Below are positions 46,264 through 54,794 of a stretch of DNA of 64,000 nt, piece by piece. The notes under the pieces are model-generated. The model did not search any database, was not told the origin of the DNA, and worked only from the letters and a program-made list of their open reading frames with translations. The stretch spans positions 558,001 through 622,000 of the forward strand of contig NZ_SUKA01000002.1 of NCBI RefSeq assembly GCF_005049105.1. Reading direction: 5' to 3'. Origin of the DNA: Sphingobacterium alkalisoli (lineage in GTDB: Bacteria; Bacteroidota; Bacteroidia; Sphingobacteriales; Sphingobacteriaceae). The position numbers were made by a program, and so were the translations under genes. Within the stretch, counting starts at the first letter, position 1. The number at the start of each line of letters is the position of its first letter.

Positions 46264-46699
46264 CTTTAATCGTTAAATTAGTATAAATTGTATCCAAAAT
46301 TCGAACGAAATCTTTAAAATCTTCTTCGGAAAGATTTTGCCAGGCCTGCATACGAAACTCGGCAACCTTGGGTGCAATCTGATTGATCTTCGTGACACCG
46401 TTTTCCGTAATACGTAAGGTAAGGCACCTTCGATCAGAAGGGTGGACAGCACGTTCCGCCAGACCTTTTTTTATCAGTAGGTCAATTATTCGTGTGAATG
46501 TAGGTTGATCTTTTCCACAAAGTTCCGCTAGCTCTTTATTAGTCATCGCCGAATTTTCATGAATAATGCGCATGGCTGTCCATTGATCAACAGTTAAATC
46601 GAAATTGTTTTGCGCAAATGCTGTTTGTGCAAACTGCTTCACCCGTCTAGCTGTACGGTCGAGAATAAATGAATATTGATTGTATTTTTCTTTTAGCAT
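46256..46699 (-). CDS. MarR-family regulator of the FNR-ferredoxin operon
   Basis: From the ATG at 46699 the protein has 147 residues with the winged-helix segments TNKELAELCGKDQPTFTRIIDLLIKKGLAERAVHPSDRRCLTLRITENG. The promoter at 46717-46747 lies upstream of this ATG and downstream or over the TTG at 46729, which rules out the longer start. The gene overlaps the FNR gene by 8 bases, so regulator and reductase are coupled. Confidence 0.88.
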   Translation of the reverse strand: MLKEKYNQYSFILDRTARRVKQFAQTAFAQNNFDLTVDQWTAMRIIHENSAMTNKELAELCGKDQPTFTRIIDLLIKKGLAERAVHPSDRRCLTLRITENGVTKINQIAPKVAEFRMQAWQNLSEEDFKDFVRILDTIYTNLTIKDE

Positions 46700-46716
46700 G
46701 ACAATTATTAGTATAA

Positions 46717-46747
46717 CAAATATAAGCATATTAGTTGAGAGAGCAAA
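46717..46747 (-). promoter_or_regulatory. Promoter of marR-fnr-fdx operon
   Basis: On the minus strand TTTG (plus 46744-46747), 19-base spacer, TATATTTG (plus 46717-46724): an exact match to TTTG-N19-TAnnTTTG. It predicts a transcript starting about 10 bases before the ATG at 46699. Confidence 0.8.
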
Positions 46748-46884
46748 GGCTTTAAGAAAAAGCCAGTCAAATAAATACGCTTTTTATAACGTCAAATACC
46801 TAAAGTGTGTCAAAGGGATAAACGAAACTTAATAAGAGGAGTTAACCAAGTAAGTCTAATTTTCGTACAGATAAACAAAGTATT

Positions 46885-47136
46885 ATGAAAAGATCTATTA
46901 AATTAGTTTTCGCAACCATGACGTTGTCAGTCTTATTCGGGTGCGACAATCAAAAAACGGTTAGGGATGGCGATGATGTTCCTGTTTCGCGTCAATATAA
47001 TGATAACATCCAGGGCGGCATCATCGGCAGTGATTCGATATCGTCAGATACGGGCAATATTCAATATAGAGATACGGCTTCATCTAATCCTACGGCGATT
47101 CCACCTCCAACACCAGAACCTCAGCGTGCTGAATAA
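46885..47136 (+). CDS. Small lipoprotein
   Basis: The 83-residue protein has a signal peptide with lipobox LSVLFGC, so Cys20 would be lipidated. The mature part is short, acidic and polar, with a proline-rich end (IPPPTPEP). No family was recognised. It faces the desaturase gene and shares a bidirectional hairpin that overlaps its stop codon. Confidence 0.72.
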   Translation: MKRSIKLVFATMTLSVLFGCDNQKTVRDGDDVPVSRQYNDNIQGGIIGSDSISSDTGNIQYRDTASSNPTAIPPPTPEPQRAE

Positions 47137-47167
47137 TTTAGTCTGCATTGCAGGCTAAATTATTCAG
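47129..47167. terminator. Bidirectional terminator, lipoprotein / desaturase
   Basis: A 13-bp perfect stem (CTGAATAATTTAG at 47129-47141 with its complement at 47155-47167), extended inside by about four pairs. It overlaps the lipoprotein stop codon. Confidence 0.83.
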
Positions 47168-47173
47168 ATCTCC

Positions 47174-48169
47174 TTATCCGTAAATCCACTTGAATTTATA
47201 TTCTTTCTCTGGGATTTTAATTCTTTCTGCTAACCGGGTAAGCCGGTCAGGTAGGCGCATTAAATAATCTCGGGCTTTTTCACCATGCGCATTTAGGCCT
47301 GAAACTTGATCGATTTTCCAGTCGGTAATAAGCTCTTTTAAAATGTCAACATAATCTAATGCAGTGTATACATCCAATCGTTGTGCTGCATCGGAGAAGT
47401 GTGCAAATGCTTCACCCTGAGGTTCTCCAGCCTCCCTTAAAAAATGAGCCGGCATGACAATTTTCTTGCGCATCATATCTTCAAAGGCTAACATCACTTC
47501 ACTTGGATCCACCACGAAGGCGTGGGAGACAAAAGACATATAAGCTTTGGCGTGACGGGCTTCATCGGCGGCTATAACGCCGCACATTTTTGCTAACAGT
47601 TTATCTCCATTTTTTTTAGAAATTGCTGCTACACGTCGATGGGATACGTTTGTGGCTAACTCTTGAAACGAAGTATAAATAAAGTTTCGGTAAGGGTCTG
47701 CTCCGGTACCGATATCAAATCCATCTTTAATTAAGTATTGAGTACTCATTTCAAACTGACGCATGTCTACACGGCCAGATAAATACAAGTATTTGTTTAG
47801 AAGGTCACCGTGTCTGTTTTCTTCCGCAGTCCAGGCACGAACCCATTTCATCCATCCGCCTTGTTCATTTTTGTCGACATGCTCTACCATCGTTAACCAT
47901 GATTCATAGGTAGGCAGGGCTTCTTCTGTTACCGTATCTCCGATAAGCACAGCTACTAAGTCATACGGAAGTTCCCTGGCACTTTCCTGTAATTCTTTTA
48001 CCTCTTGGAAAAAAGTGTCTCTAGAGGAATCGGGCAAGAAATCAGCCGGTTGCCACATCTGTTCGACCGGCTTAAGGTACTCGCTCATTTCATTTAACAT
48101 GAACGGCTCTAAATAAGCCATAACTTCTTTTCTTGACCCTTCTGGAAGATTTAATGGTAATTCTTGCAT
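47174..48169 (-). CDS. Acyl-ACP desaturase (ferritin-like di-iron)
   Basis: The 331-residue protein has the soluble stearoyl-ACP desaturase architecture with di-iron ligand motifs EENRHGD and DEARHAK and conserved TYESWLTMVEHVDKNEQGGWMKWVRAWTAEENRH. It introduces a cis double bond in acyl-ACP using O2 and reduced ferredoxin. It is near the FNR-ferredoxin operon, which could supply electrons. A TACCTTTG element on the minus strand is 7 bases before the ATG. Confidence 0.92.
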   Translation of the reverse strand: MQELPLNLPEGSRKEVMAYLEPFMLNEMSEYLKPVEQMWQPADFLPDSSRDTFFQEVKELQESARELPYDLVAVLIGDTVTEEALPTYESWLTMVEHVDKNEQGGWMKWVRAWTAEENRHGDLLNKYLYLSGRVDMRQFEMSTQYLIKDGFDIGTGADPYRNFIYTSFQELATNVSHRRVAAISKKNGDKLLAKMCGVIAADEARHAKAYMSFVSHAFVVDPSEVMLAFEDMMRKKIVMPAHFLREAGEPQGEAFAHFSDAAQRLDVYTALDYVDILKELITDWKIDQVSGLNAHGEKARDYLMRLPDRLTRLAERIKIPEKEYKFKWIYG

Positions 48170-48176
48170 AGTATGA

Positions 48177-48184
48177 CAAAGGTA
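48177..48184 (-). promoter_or_regulatory. Candidate -7 element for the acyl-ACP desaturase
   Basis: The minus strand reads TACCTTTG (TAnnTTTG), 7 bases before the ATG at 48169, which would give an almost leaderless transcript. The -33 position is weak. Confidence 0.35.
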
Positions 48185-48409
48185 ATCAAATTCGATTTAA
48201 TTAAAGCCGTATATTTCCCATTATTAAAATCGAAATGACACAGAAATGTTTAAGACCTTTCCGGAAATAAAAATGCTCATAATGTTCCAAAAGCTTCAAA
48301 AGATCGTGTGTAGTTGTAATGTACGATTACGTAGGATAAAAGATACATCCAGTTGACTTTTTTTGAAGAGATAAACCTTAGATTTGTAATCTATTAAAAA
48401 GAGGATGTT

Positions 48410-49636
48410 ATGTTGAAAAATTTCGATATCAATAAAGTAAGAGCAGATTTTCCTATTTTGAGAAAACAGGTAAATGGCAAGCCCTTAATATACCTCGATA
48501 ATGGTGCAACTACACAAAAGCCTACAAAGGTTATTGATGCTATCGTATCTTACTATTCAGACATGAATAGTAATATTCATCGAGGCGTCCATTATCTAAG
48601 CCAAATTTCCACGGATGCATTCGAAGTGACTCGTCGCAAAGTCCAGACATTTATTAACGCGGAGTATGAACACGAAATAATTATAACAAACGGTACGACC
48701 CATTCGATTAATCTTGTTGCTAATTGTTATGGAAAAGCGTTCGTGCATGCGGGCGACGAAATCATAATTTCAGCAATGGAACATCATTCCAACATCGTTC
48801 CGTGGCAAATGCTCTGTGAGGAAAAGGACGCCAAGTTAAAGGTTATTCCTATGGACGAACGAGGCGTACTGGATATGGAGGCTTATAAGGATTTATTATC
48901 TGATAGAACGAAAATCGTATCAATTACTTATGTTTCCAATGCATTGGGGACAATCAATCCAATAAAAGAAATTATCAGGTTGGCACACGAACGTAATGTG
49001 CCGGTTCTAGTAGACGCTGCTCAGGCAATACAGCATCTAAAAATTGATGTACAAGAACTGGATGTGGATTTTTTGACTTTTTCAGGGCATAAGATGTATG
49101 GACCTACAGGAGTGGGAGTACTCTATGGGAAGCAAAAATGGCTGAATGCAATGCCTCCATATCAAGGTGGTGGTGATATGATTAAGGATGTGACGTTTGA
49201 AAAAACAACATATAACGAACTACCACTCAAATTTGAAGCAGGTACACCGAATATCGAAGCTGGAATTTGTCTGGCAAATGCCATTGATTACATTGAAGAA
49301 ATAGGGCTAGATCAAATAAAAGCCTATGAGGACGAATTATTGAACTATGCAACAACACGCTTAGCAGAAGTAGAGGGGATAAAATTCATCGGTACTTCTG
49401 CGCAAAAATCTTCTGTCATATCTTTTGTAATAGAAGGTGTTCATCCATACGATGTAGGCGTTATTCTGGATAAATTAGGAATTGCAGTTCGTACAGGACA
49501 CCATTGTGCCCAGCCCGTAATGGATCAGTTTCATATACCAGGAACGGTTAGAGCTAGCTTAGCAATGTATAATACCAAAGACGAAGTGGATAGTTTGGTT
49601 GAAGGAGTGAAACGTGCCGTAAACATGTTAAAATAA
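48410..49636 (+). CDS. sufS: Cysteine desulfurase SufS
   Basis: The 408-residue protein is a group II cysteine desulfurase: PLP lysine in TFSGHKMYGPTG (Lys228), catalytic Cys366 in RTGHHCAQPV, and YLDNGATTQKP near the N terminus. It provides persulfide sulfur to SufE and the Suf scaffold. The next gene is sufE, 45 bases downstream. A TAGATTTG element lies at 48379-48386 upstream, without a good -33. Confidence 0.97.
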   Translation: MLKNFDINKVRADFPILRKQVNGKPLIYLDNGATTQKPTKVIDAIVSYYSDMNSNIHRGVHYLSQISTDAFEVTRRKVQTFINAEYEHEIIITNGTTHSINLVANCYGKAFVHAGDEIIISAMEHHSNIVPWQMLCEEKDAKLKVIPMDERGVLDMEAYKDLLSDRTKIVSITYVSNALGTINPIKEIIRLAHERNVPVLVDAAQAIQHLKIDVQELDVDFLTFSGHKMYGPTGVGVLYGKQKWLNAMPPYQGGGDMIKDVTFEKTTYNELPLKFEAGTPNIEAGICLANAIDYIEEIGLDQIKAYEDELLNYATTRLAEVEGIKFIGTSAQKSSVISFVIEGVHPYDVGVILDKLGIAVRTGHHCAQPVMDQFHIPGTVRASLAMYNTKDEVDSLVEGVKRAVNMLK

Positions 49637-49681
49637 TTCTTTTATTATTCATTACTTATTATTTTTGCCCTTTTACTTTTT

Positions 49682-50107
49682 ATGATGACGATCAACGAAA
49701 CACAAGACGAATTAATTGAAGATTTTTCCTTCTATCAAGATTGGATGGAGAAATATGAATATATTATTCAATTGGGCAAGGAACTGCCATTGATTAAAGA
49801 AGAATATAAACAAGACCAGTTCATTATTAAGGGGTGCCAATCAAAAGTTTGGTTGTATCCTGAATTGAAAGAAGGTAAACTATATTTTACAGCGGATAGT
49901 GATGCGGTGATTACGAAAGGTTTAGTTAGTTTGATGGTAAAAGTGTTGTCCGGACATACGCCAAAGGAAATAGTGGATACTGATTTATATTTTATCGATA
50001 ATATCGGTCTAAAGGAACATTTATCGCCAACCAGAGCAAACGGACTATTATCAATGGTTAAACAGATGAAATTGTATGCAATAGCCCTGTACGCGAAACA
50101 TAACTAA
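49682..50107 (+). CDS. sufE: SufE sulfur acceptor
   Basis: The 141-residue protein shows the SufE pattern: EYIIQLGKELPLIKEEYK, acceptor Cys52 in IIKGCQSKVWL, and the C-terminal NGLLSMVKQMKLYA. It takes sulfur from SufS. Either of two adjacent ATGs (49682 or 49685) may be used. The rest of the suf genes are not in this window. Confidence 0.94.
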   Translation: MMTINETQDELIEDFSFYQDWMEKYEYIIQLGKELPLIKEEYKQDQFIIKGCQSKVWLYPELKEGKLYFTADSDAVITKGLVSLMVKVLSGHTPKEIVDTDLYFIDNIGLKEHLSPTRANGLLSMVKQMKLYAIALYAKHN

Positions 50108-50122
50108 CACCAATAGTTACTT

Positions 50123-50947
50123 TTAAGGTATGGCTATACTTATCGTTGTAGCTGCTATCTCTTCATCAAAGAATACTTTAGCTTTTTCCTCGAAGTCCGT
50201 CGCATTATCTGTCGTATAAAAAAGTGAATTGCCTCCTTTACTACATATCTGTTCAACTTCCGGATGACGAGTTAGGTAATTGGAGAGGCTATTTGCCACA
50301 AGCTCTCCCTGAGCTAGTATAGTAACTCCTTGCGGTACATATCGCTGAATAACCGGTAGTAGCAACGGGTAATGTGTACAAGCGAGTACTAATGTGTCGA
50401 TATCTGCTGACTGCGATAATATTTCACGGATATCTTTCTCCACAAAGTATGCAGCACCTTCACTTTGAATTTCGTTATTCTCCACCAAAGGAACCCAGAA
50501 AGGACAGGCGTGTTGGTAAACTGCTATGTTAGGGAAAAACTTTTGAATTTCGATTTTATAAGACTCCGACAACACTGTGCCGGGAGTCGCTAGAATTCCT
50601 ATTTTGTTTGTTTTTGTATATTTATTAATCTGTTCAGTAGTAGGTCTGATTACACCCAAAACCTTTTTTCCAGGCGGAAGGTCTTTTTGTTGTATAGTGC
50701 GTAATGCTTTAGCAGACGCGGTATTACAGGCCAATATAACTAGATTACATCCCAAATCAAATAGCTTAAAAACACACTCTTTTGTAAACTCATATACAGT
50801 TTCGAAGGATCGGGTGCCGTAGGGCACGCGAGCGTTATCTCCCAAATATATATAGTCGTATTGCGGAAGTTGTTTGTGTATTTCTTTGAATACGGTCAAG
50901 CCACCGTAACCAGAATCAAAAATGCCTATTGGACCGCTTGTGCTCAT
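50123..50947 (-). CDS. murI: Glutamate racemase
   Basis: The 274-residue protein begins GPIGIFDSGYGGLTVFKEI with Asp11-Ser12, has the two catalytic cysteines in LACNTASA and LACTHYPLL, and the YGTRSFETVYEFT segment. It makes D-glutamate for peptidoglycan. Upstream on the same strand is a GH125 gene; the 66-base gap contains two competing hairpins whose last arm runs to 6 bases before the ATG. Confidence 0.96.
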   Translation of the reverse strand: MSTSGPIGIFDSGYGGLTVFKEIHKQLPQYDYIYLGDNARVPYGTRSFETVYEFTKECVFKLFDLGCNLVILACNTASAKALRTIQQKDLPPGKKVLGVIRPTTEQINKYTKTNKIGILATPGTVLSESYKIEIQKFFPNIAVYQHACPFWVPLVENNEIQSEGAAYFVEKDIREILSQSADIDTLVLACTHYPLLLPVIQRYVPQGVTILAQGELVANSLSNYLTRHPEVEQICSKGGNSLFYTTDNATDFEEKAKVFFDEEIAATTISIAIP

Positions 50948-50953
50948 AATATA

Positions 50954-51013
50954 AAAAGTGATTTAGGGAATAAAACCTAAATCGCTTTTACGATCATGGA
51001 GATTATTCCCTAA
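50954..51013 (-). promoter_or_regulatory. Two mutually exclusive hairpins between GH125 gene and murI
   Basis: In minus-strand order there are four segments: 1 = 51013-51003, 2 = 50989-50976, 3 = 50973-50963, 4 = 50967-50954. Segments 2 and 4 pair over 14 bp (one G-U) and are followed by TTTTTATATT-like sequence, as in a terminator. Segments 1 and 3 pair perfectly over 11 bp. Segments 3 and 4 overlap by five bases, so the two hairpins cannot coexist. Segment 1 begins immediately after the GH125 stop codon. Confidence 0.65.
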
Positions 51014-52426
51014 TTATGTAAGCAAAGATGGTTTTTCTTTATAAGTTTTCCATAATAATTCTCCAAATAATGTGTTGGCCCATGCGAACCAGTGACGTGT
51101 GAATTTTTTTGGATCATCTTTGTGAAAAGATTCATGCATAAATCCAGTATCACCATGGGTCTTTGCGAGTGTTTGAATACATTCACGAATCTCATTATCA
51201 TCGATAGATGTAAAAGCACGCATTGTAATCGCCATAGGCCAAATCATATCACGGCCGATATGTGGGCCACCTATCCCTTCGGCTGCTGTTCCCTTAAAGA
51301 AGAATGGGTTTTTTTCAGAAAGGATGAATTTACGTGTGCGTTGGTATACTTCATCGTTTACATCAAGTGCTCCTAAGTAAGGTAGCGCTAGCAGAGAAGG
51401 GACATTTGCGTCGTCCATCATCAGGTAACTGCCGAATCCATCAACTTCGAATGCATACACGCGACCATGGTTAGGGTGGTCTATAATGCCATACGTTTTC
51501 ACAGCCTCTTCGACTTCATTAGCGAGTGAAAGCATCTTCTCTGCTAGCCCACTATTATTTTTTATGCCTTTTAATATTTCTGCAGCTTGTCTTAAACTAC
51601 TGATGGCAAATAAATTTGAAGGTATTAAGAATGGAAAAATGCTACAATCGTCAGATGGTCTGAAACTCGAGCAGATTAGTCCCACAGGATTTACAGGGTA
51701 ACCGTAACCGTCCACTTGAAGCGTATCGCTACCTCGTGCTGTTGTACGTTCAAATTTATAGGGTCCCAAACTATCCTTACGTTGTTGCTCGACGAATGTT
51801 TTGTAGGTGTTTTCCTGCGCGCGTAACCAATCCGCGTCGAAAGGAGTAACATCGCTGGTTTCTTTCCAATAAGCATAGGCTAATCGGATCGGATAGCATA
51901 AAGAATCAATTTCCCATTTACGTTCGTGAATTCCAGGTTTCATATCCGTATGATCTGTAAACCATTCTCCCTTTTTATGAGGATCGTTGTAAAAGGCGTT
52001 GGCGTAAGGATCAATATTTATACATTGGGATTGTTTATTAATTAACCCAAGGATGAGACTTTGCAGGTTTTTGTCTTTTTTCATAAACTGCAAATAGGGC
52101 CACACCTGTGCGCTACTATCCCTTAACCACATGGCGTCAATATCTCCTGTGATAACATACGTTAATTTTTTTGATGCAGTAGATTCATCATAAATTGTGG
52201 TATCTAAGGTGTTCGGAAAGCAATTGTTAAATAGCCAACCAAGTTCCTTATTGGATACTTTTTTCTGAAATTCAAGAATAGCATCTTCGACGACTTGGCT
52301 CTTAAAATGTCTTTTATCCTTTGCTACCCTAACTGTAGGATAGTTTAATTCGGCAAAAGAGAGCTTACTTGCGAGCACACCTGCACCCAATAATCCGGAA
52401 TTTTGAAGAAAAGTTCTGCGTTTCAT
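51014..52426 (-). CDS. GH125 exo-alpha-1,6-mannosidase with Tat-like signal
   Basis: From the ATG at 52426 the protein has 470 residues. It begins with MKRRTFLQNSGLLGAGVLASKL, a twin-arginine-type leader. The GH125 (DUF1237) segments follow: GDIDAMWLRDSSAQVWPYL, WEIDSLCYPIRLAY, LICSSFRPSDDCSIFPFLIPSN, and GGPHIGRDMIWPM. The family removes non-reducing alpha-1,6-mannose and is metal-independent. The ten codons upstream to 52456 precede the leader and are not used. Confidence 0.9.
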   Translation of the reverse strand: MKRRTFLQNSGLLGAGVLASKLSFAELNYPTVRVAKDKRHFKSQVVEDAILEFQKKVSNKELGWLFNNCFPNTLDTTIYDESTASKKLTYVITGDIDAMWLRDSSAQVWPYLQFMKKDKNLQSLILGLINKQSQCINIDPYANAFYNDPHKKGEWFTDHTDMKPGIHERKWEIDSLCYPIRLAYAYWKETSDVTPFDADWLRAQENTYKTFVEQQRKDSLGPYKFERTTARGSDTLQVDGYGYPVNPVGLICSSFRPSDDCSIFPFLIPSNLFAISSLRQAAEILKGIKNNSGLAEKMLSLANEVEEAVKTYGIIDHPNHGRVYAFEVDGFGSYLMMDDANVPSLLALPYLGALDVNDEVYQRTRKFILSEKNPFFFKGTAAEGIGGPHIGRDMIWPMAITMRAFTSIDDNEIRECIQTLAKTHGDTGFMHESFHKDDPKKFTRHWFAWANTLFGELLWKTYKEKPSLLT

Positions 52427-52612
52427 ATGTGTATAATTATGTTTTTGATTTGCCATATGAAATGCCCATGCATTTTGAGCTCATCGAAGGCCGCAATGGA
52501 TATTTCATTTTATTTATCGCAATGTTTATAATGTTGTAAACTAGCACAAGATGCGATTTATTTTTGAGAAACAAAAAGAAAAAACGTTTTAGCATACAAT
52601 TAATTCATTTAT

Positions 52613-52643
52613 TCTGTTAATAATATAAATTGATTTACTTTTG
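52613..52643 (+). promoter_or_regulatory. Candidate promoter for the outer-membrane barrel gene
   Basis: TCTG at 52613-52616, 19-base spacer, TACTTTTG at 52636-52643: one mismatch to TTTG-N19-TAnnTTTG. It would give a leader of about 50 bases before the ATG at 52701. Confidence 0.6.
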
Positions 52644-52700
52644 CGTATACTTTAGGTATAGAATTTGATATTCTGAATAACTTTTAATTGTATTATTTTT

Positions 52701-54335
52701 ATGAAGCTTAGCTTACGTTTCTTATCCTGTTGCCTGTTTTCAATGGTACTATGTGGCGTTTCTAATTTGGTCGCCCAAGTAAAAAATCAACCTTACTCAT
52801 ACCAACACAGCCAAAAATACAATGAAATTCTGTATAATCCAGATACACGGCTTCATACCTCTTCTAAACCTTTTCTCTTTCGAAACGAATTGTTGGTGAA
52901 GTATGATTCTTTAACCAGTGCACACACGGTTTCTTCCGATAACTGGTTTATGCGTAAAATATTTAACGAACATTTGGTAGAGGTGAACAAAGAGGATCAT
53001 ACCTTCTATTTGGATTTTTTACCCGATTTTCAAATTGGCTCTGAATTGATAGACAGCGAAAAAAGAACAACTTGGCTGAATACCCGCGGATTGCAGGCAG
53101 GGTTAACTATTAAAGATAAGTTTACCTTCTATGCCAACGTGTTTGAGAACCAAGGCGTATTTCCAAACTATTTAGACGACTACATGAATGTAAATAACGT
53201 CATTCCAGGGCAGGGTACAGTCGAAAATTTATCCAATCATAAGAAAGATTGGATGTACGCAACAGCTAGCTTGGCTTATGATTTCAGTGAGTACTTTCAA
53301 GTCACCTTGGCATACGATAAAAACCATATTGGAGATGGTTATCGATCAATGCTTTTGTCCGATTTTTCTTCTAATTACACCCATTTAAAATTTACAGGTA
53401 ATATAGGCAATGTACAATATACGTCCATTTGGGCGTATATGTTAGACCCTAAAAATCCGAGAAGAGACTCTCTGGATTCCGGGGGGCGGTTTGGAGATGG
53501 AATCAAATGGGGAGCCTTTCAATATTTGGACTATAATGTCAATAATCGTTTATCGATCGGATTATTCCAATCGGTCATATGGTCGAACGCTAACCAAGCA
53601 GGACACCGAGGGTTTGATTTTGGTTATATGCATCCAGGTATTTTATTAAGACCCGTCGAATCGACCAATTCAACTTCTCCCGATAAAATGTTTATGGGAT
53701 TAAATGCTAAGTATAAGGTTCTTAAAAATGCAACAGCCTATGGACAATTTTTGTTGGGTGAGTTCACTGCAAAAGAGTTTTTTGGCGGAAACGGCTATGC
53801 ACATAATAAATGGGGGGTGCAATTAGGAGTTAGGGGCTATGACACCTTCGGAATACGAAATTTGAATTTTTTAGCGGAATATAACGTAGCTCGCCCCTAT
53901 ACTTACCAACATTTTGTTTCTATTTCTAATTATAGCAATCACGGAGAGCCCCTAGCTCATCCGCGAGGAGCAAATTTTCACGAAGTGTTGGGTATAGCAA
54001 ATTACTCATGGGATCGGTTTGATTTTTCATTACAAGGGGTTTATAGTCGCTTTGGTACAGATCCAGCTGATGGAACCAACATGGGAGGAGATATTTTTCA
54101 ATCCTATAATACGTTACCCAACCTACATGGCAATTCTATTGGGCAGGGAGTAGAGAATAACCTGTATTACGCAGATGCAAAGGCTGCCTATGTACTAAAT
54201 CCCAAGTATAATCTTCGTTTTGAGGTAGGGTATACGCAGAGATTTAGATATATAGAAGATCAAACTGCGCAAAAATCAGGTGTCATCTCGGTAGGACTTC
54301 GGTCAAGTTTCCGTAATTTCTATGGTGATATGTAA
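52701..54335 (+). CDS. Outer-membrane beta-barrel protein (RemB / Wzi-like)
   Basis: The 544-residue protein has a signal peptide ending in NLVAQ and alternating short amphipathic strands throughout, ending in an aromatic-containing C terminus (SVGLRSSFRNFYGDM). The middle segments (NHKKDWMYATASLAYDFSEYFQVTLAYDKNHIGDGYRSMLLSDFSSNYTHLKF) resemble Bacteroidota gliding-associated RemB or capsule-assembly Wzi proteins. Exact function is not determined. It is a single gene with a good promoter match upstream. Confidence 0.65.
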   Translation: MKLSLRFLSCCLFSMVLCGVSNLVAQVKNQPYSYQHSQKYNEILYNPDTRLHTSSKPFLFRNELLVKYDSLTSAHTVSSDNWFMRKIFNEHLVEVNKEDHTFYLDFLPDFQIGSELIDSEKRTTWLNTRGLQAGLTIKDKFTFYANVFENQGVFPNYLDDYMNVNNVIPGQGTVENLSNHKKDWMYATASLAYDFSEYFQVTLAYDKNHIGDGYRSMLLSDFSSNYTHLKFTGNIGNVQYTSIWAYMLDPKNPRRDSLDSGGRFGDGIKWGAFQYLDYNVNNRLSIGLFQSVIWSNANQAGHRGFDFGYMHPGILLRPVESTNSTSPDKMFMGLNAKYKVLKNATAYGQFLLGEFTAKEFFGGNGYAHNKWGVQLGVRGYDTFGIRNLNFLAEYNVARPYTYQHFVSISNYSNHGEPLAHPRGANFHEVLGIANYSWDRFDFSLQGVYSRFGTDPADGTNMGGDIFQSYNTLPNLHGNSIGQGVENNLYYADAKAAYVLNPKYNLRFEVGYTQRFRYIEDQTAQKSGVISVGLRSSFRNFYGDM

Positions 54336-54377
54336 ATTGATAATAGGTATATTTACATCTCATAAACATATTTATTG

Positions 54378-54794
54378 ATGAAAAAAATACTGATTCTCAA
54401 TGGTCCAAATTTGAATCTTTTAGGTGTTCGGGAAAAAGGGATCTATGGAAACCAATCGTTTGAAGAATATTTCGAAACGCTTAAATCGCAATATACAAAG
54501 ATTGATTTGACATATTTTCAGGATAATAACGAAGGAGCGATCATCGATAAATTACATGAAGTTGGCTTTGCTTATACTGGAATAGTATTGAATGCCGGGG
54601 CGTATACGCATACATCAATCGCCATTGCAGATGCTATTGCTGCTATCACTACGCCTGTAGTCGAGATTCATATATCTAATGTGCATCAACGCGAAGAATT
54701 TCGACATCATTCCTATCTTTCAAAAAATTGTAAAGGTGTAATTTTGGGCTTTGGCCTAGATAGTTATCGTTTAGCAATCGAAAGCTTTTTATAA
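54378..54794 (+). CDS. aroQ: Type II 3-dehydroquinate dehydratase
   Basis: From the ATG at 54378 the protein has 138 residues beginning KKILILNGPNLNLLGVREKGIYG, with NEGAIIDKLHE, LNAGAYTHTSIAIADAI, and EIHISNVHQREEFRHHS. It dehydrates 3-dehydroquinate in the shikimate pathway. Its stop overlaps by 6 bases the end of the convergent Bcr/CflA gene. Confidence 0.97.
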   Translation: MKKILILNGPNLNLLGVREKGIYGNQSFEEYFETLKSQYTKIDLTYFQDNNEGAIIDKLHEVGFAYTGIVLNAGAYTHTSIAIADAIAAITTPVVEIHISNVHQREEFRHHSYLSKNCKGVILGFGLDSYRLAIESFL

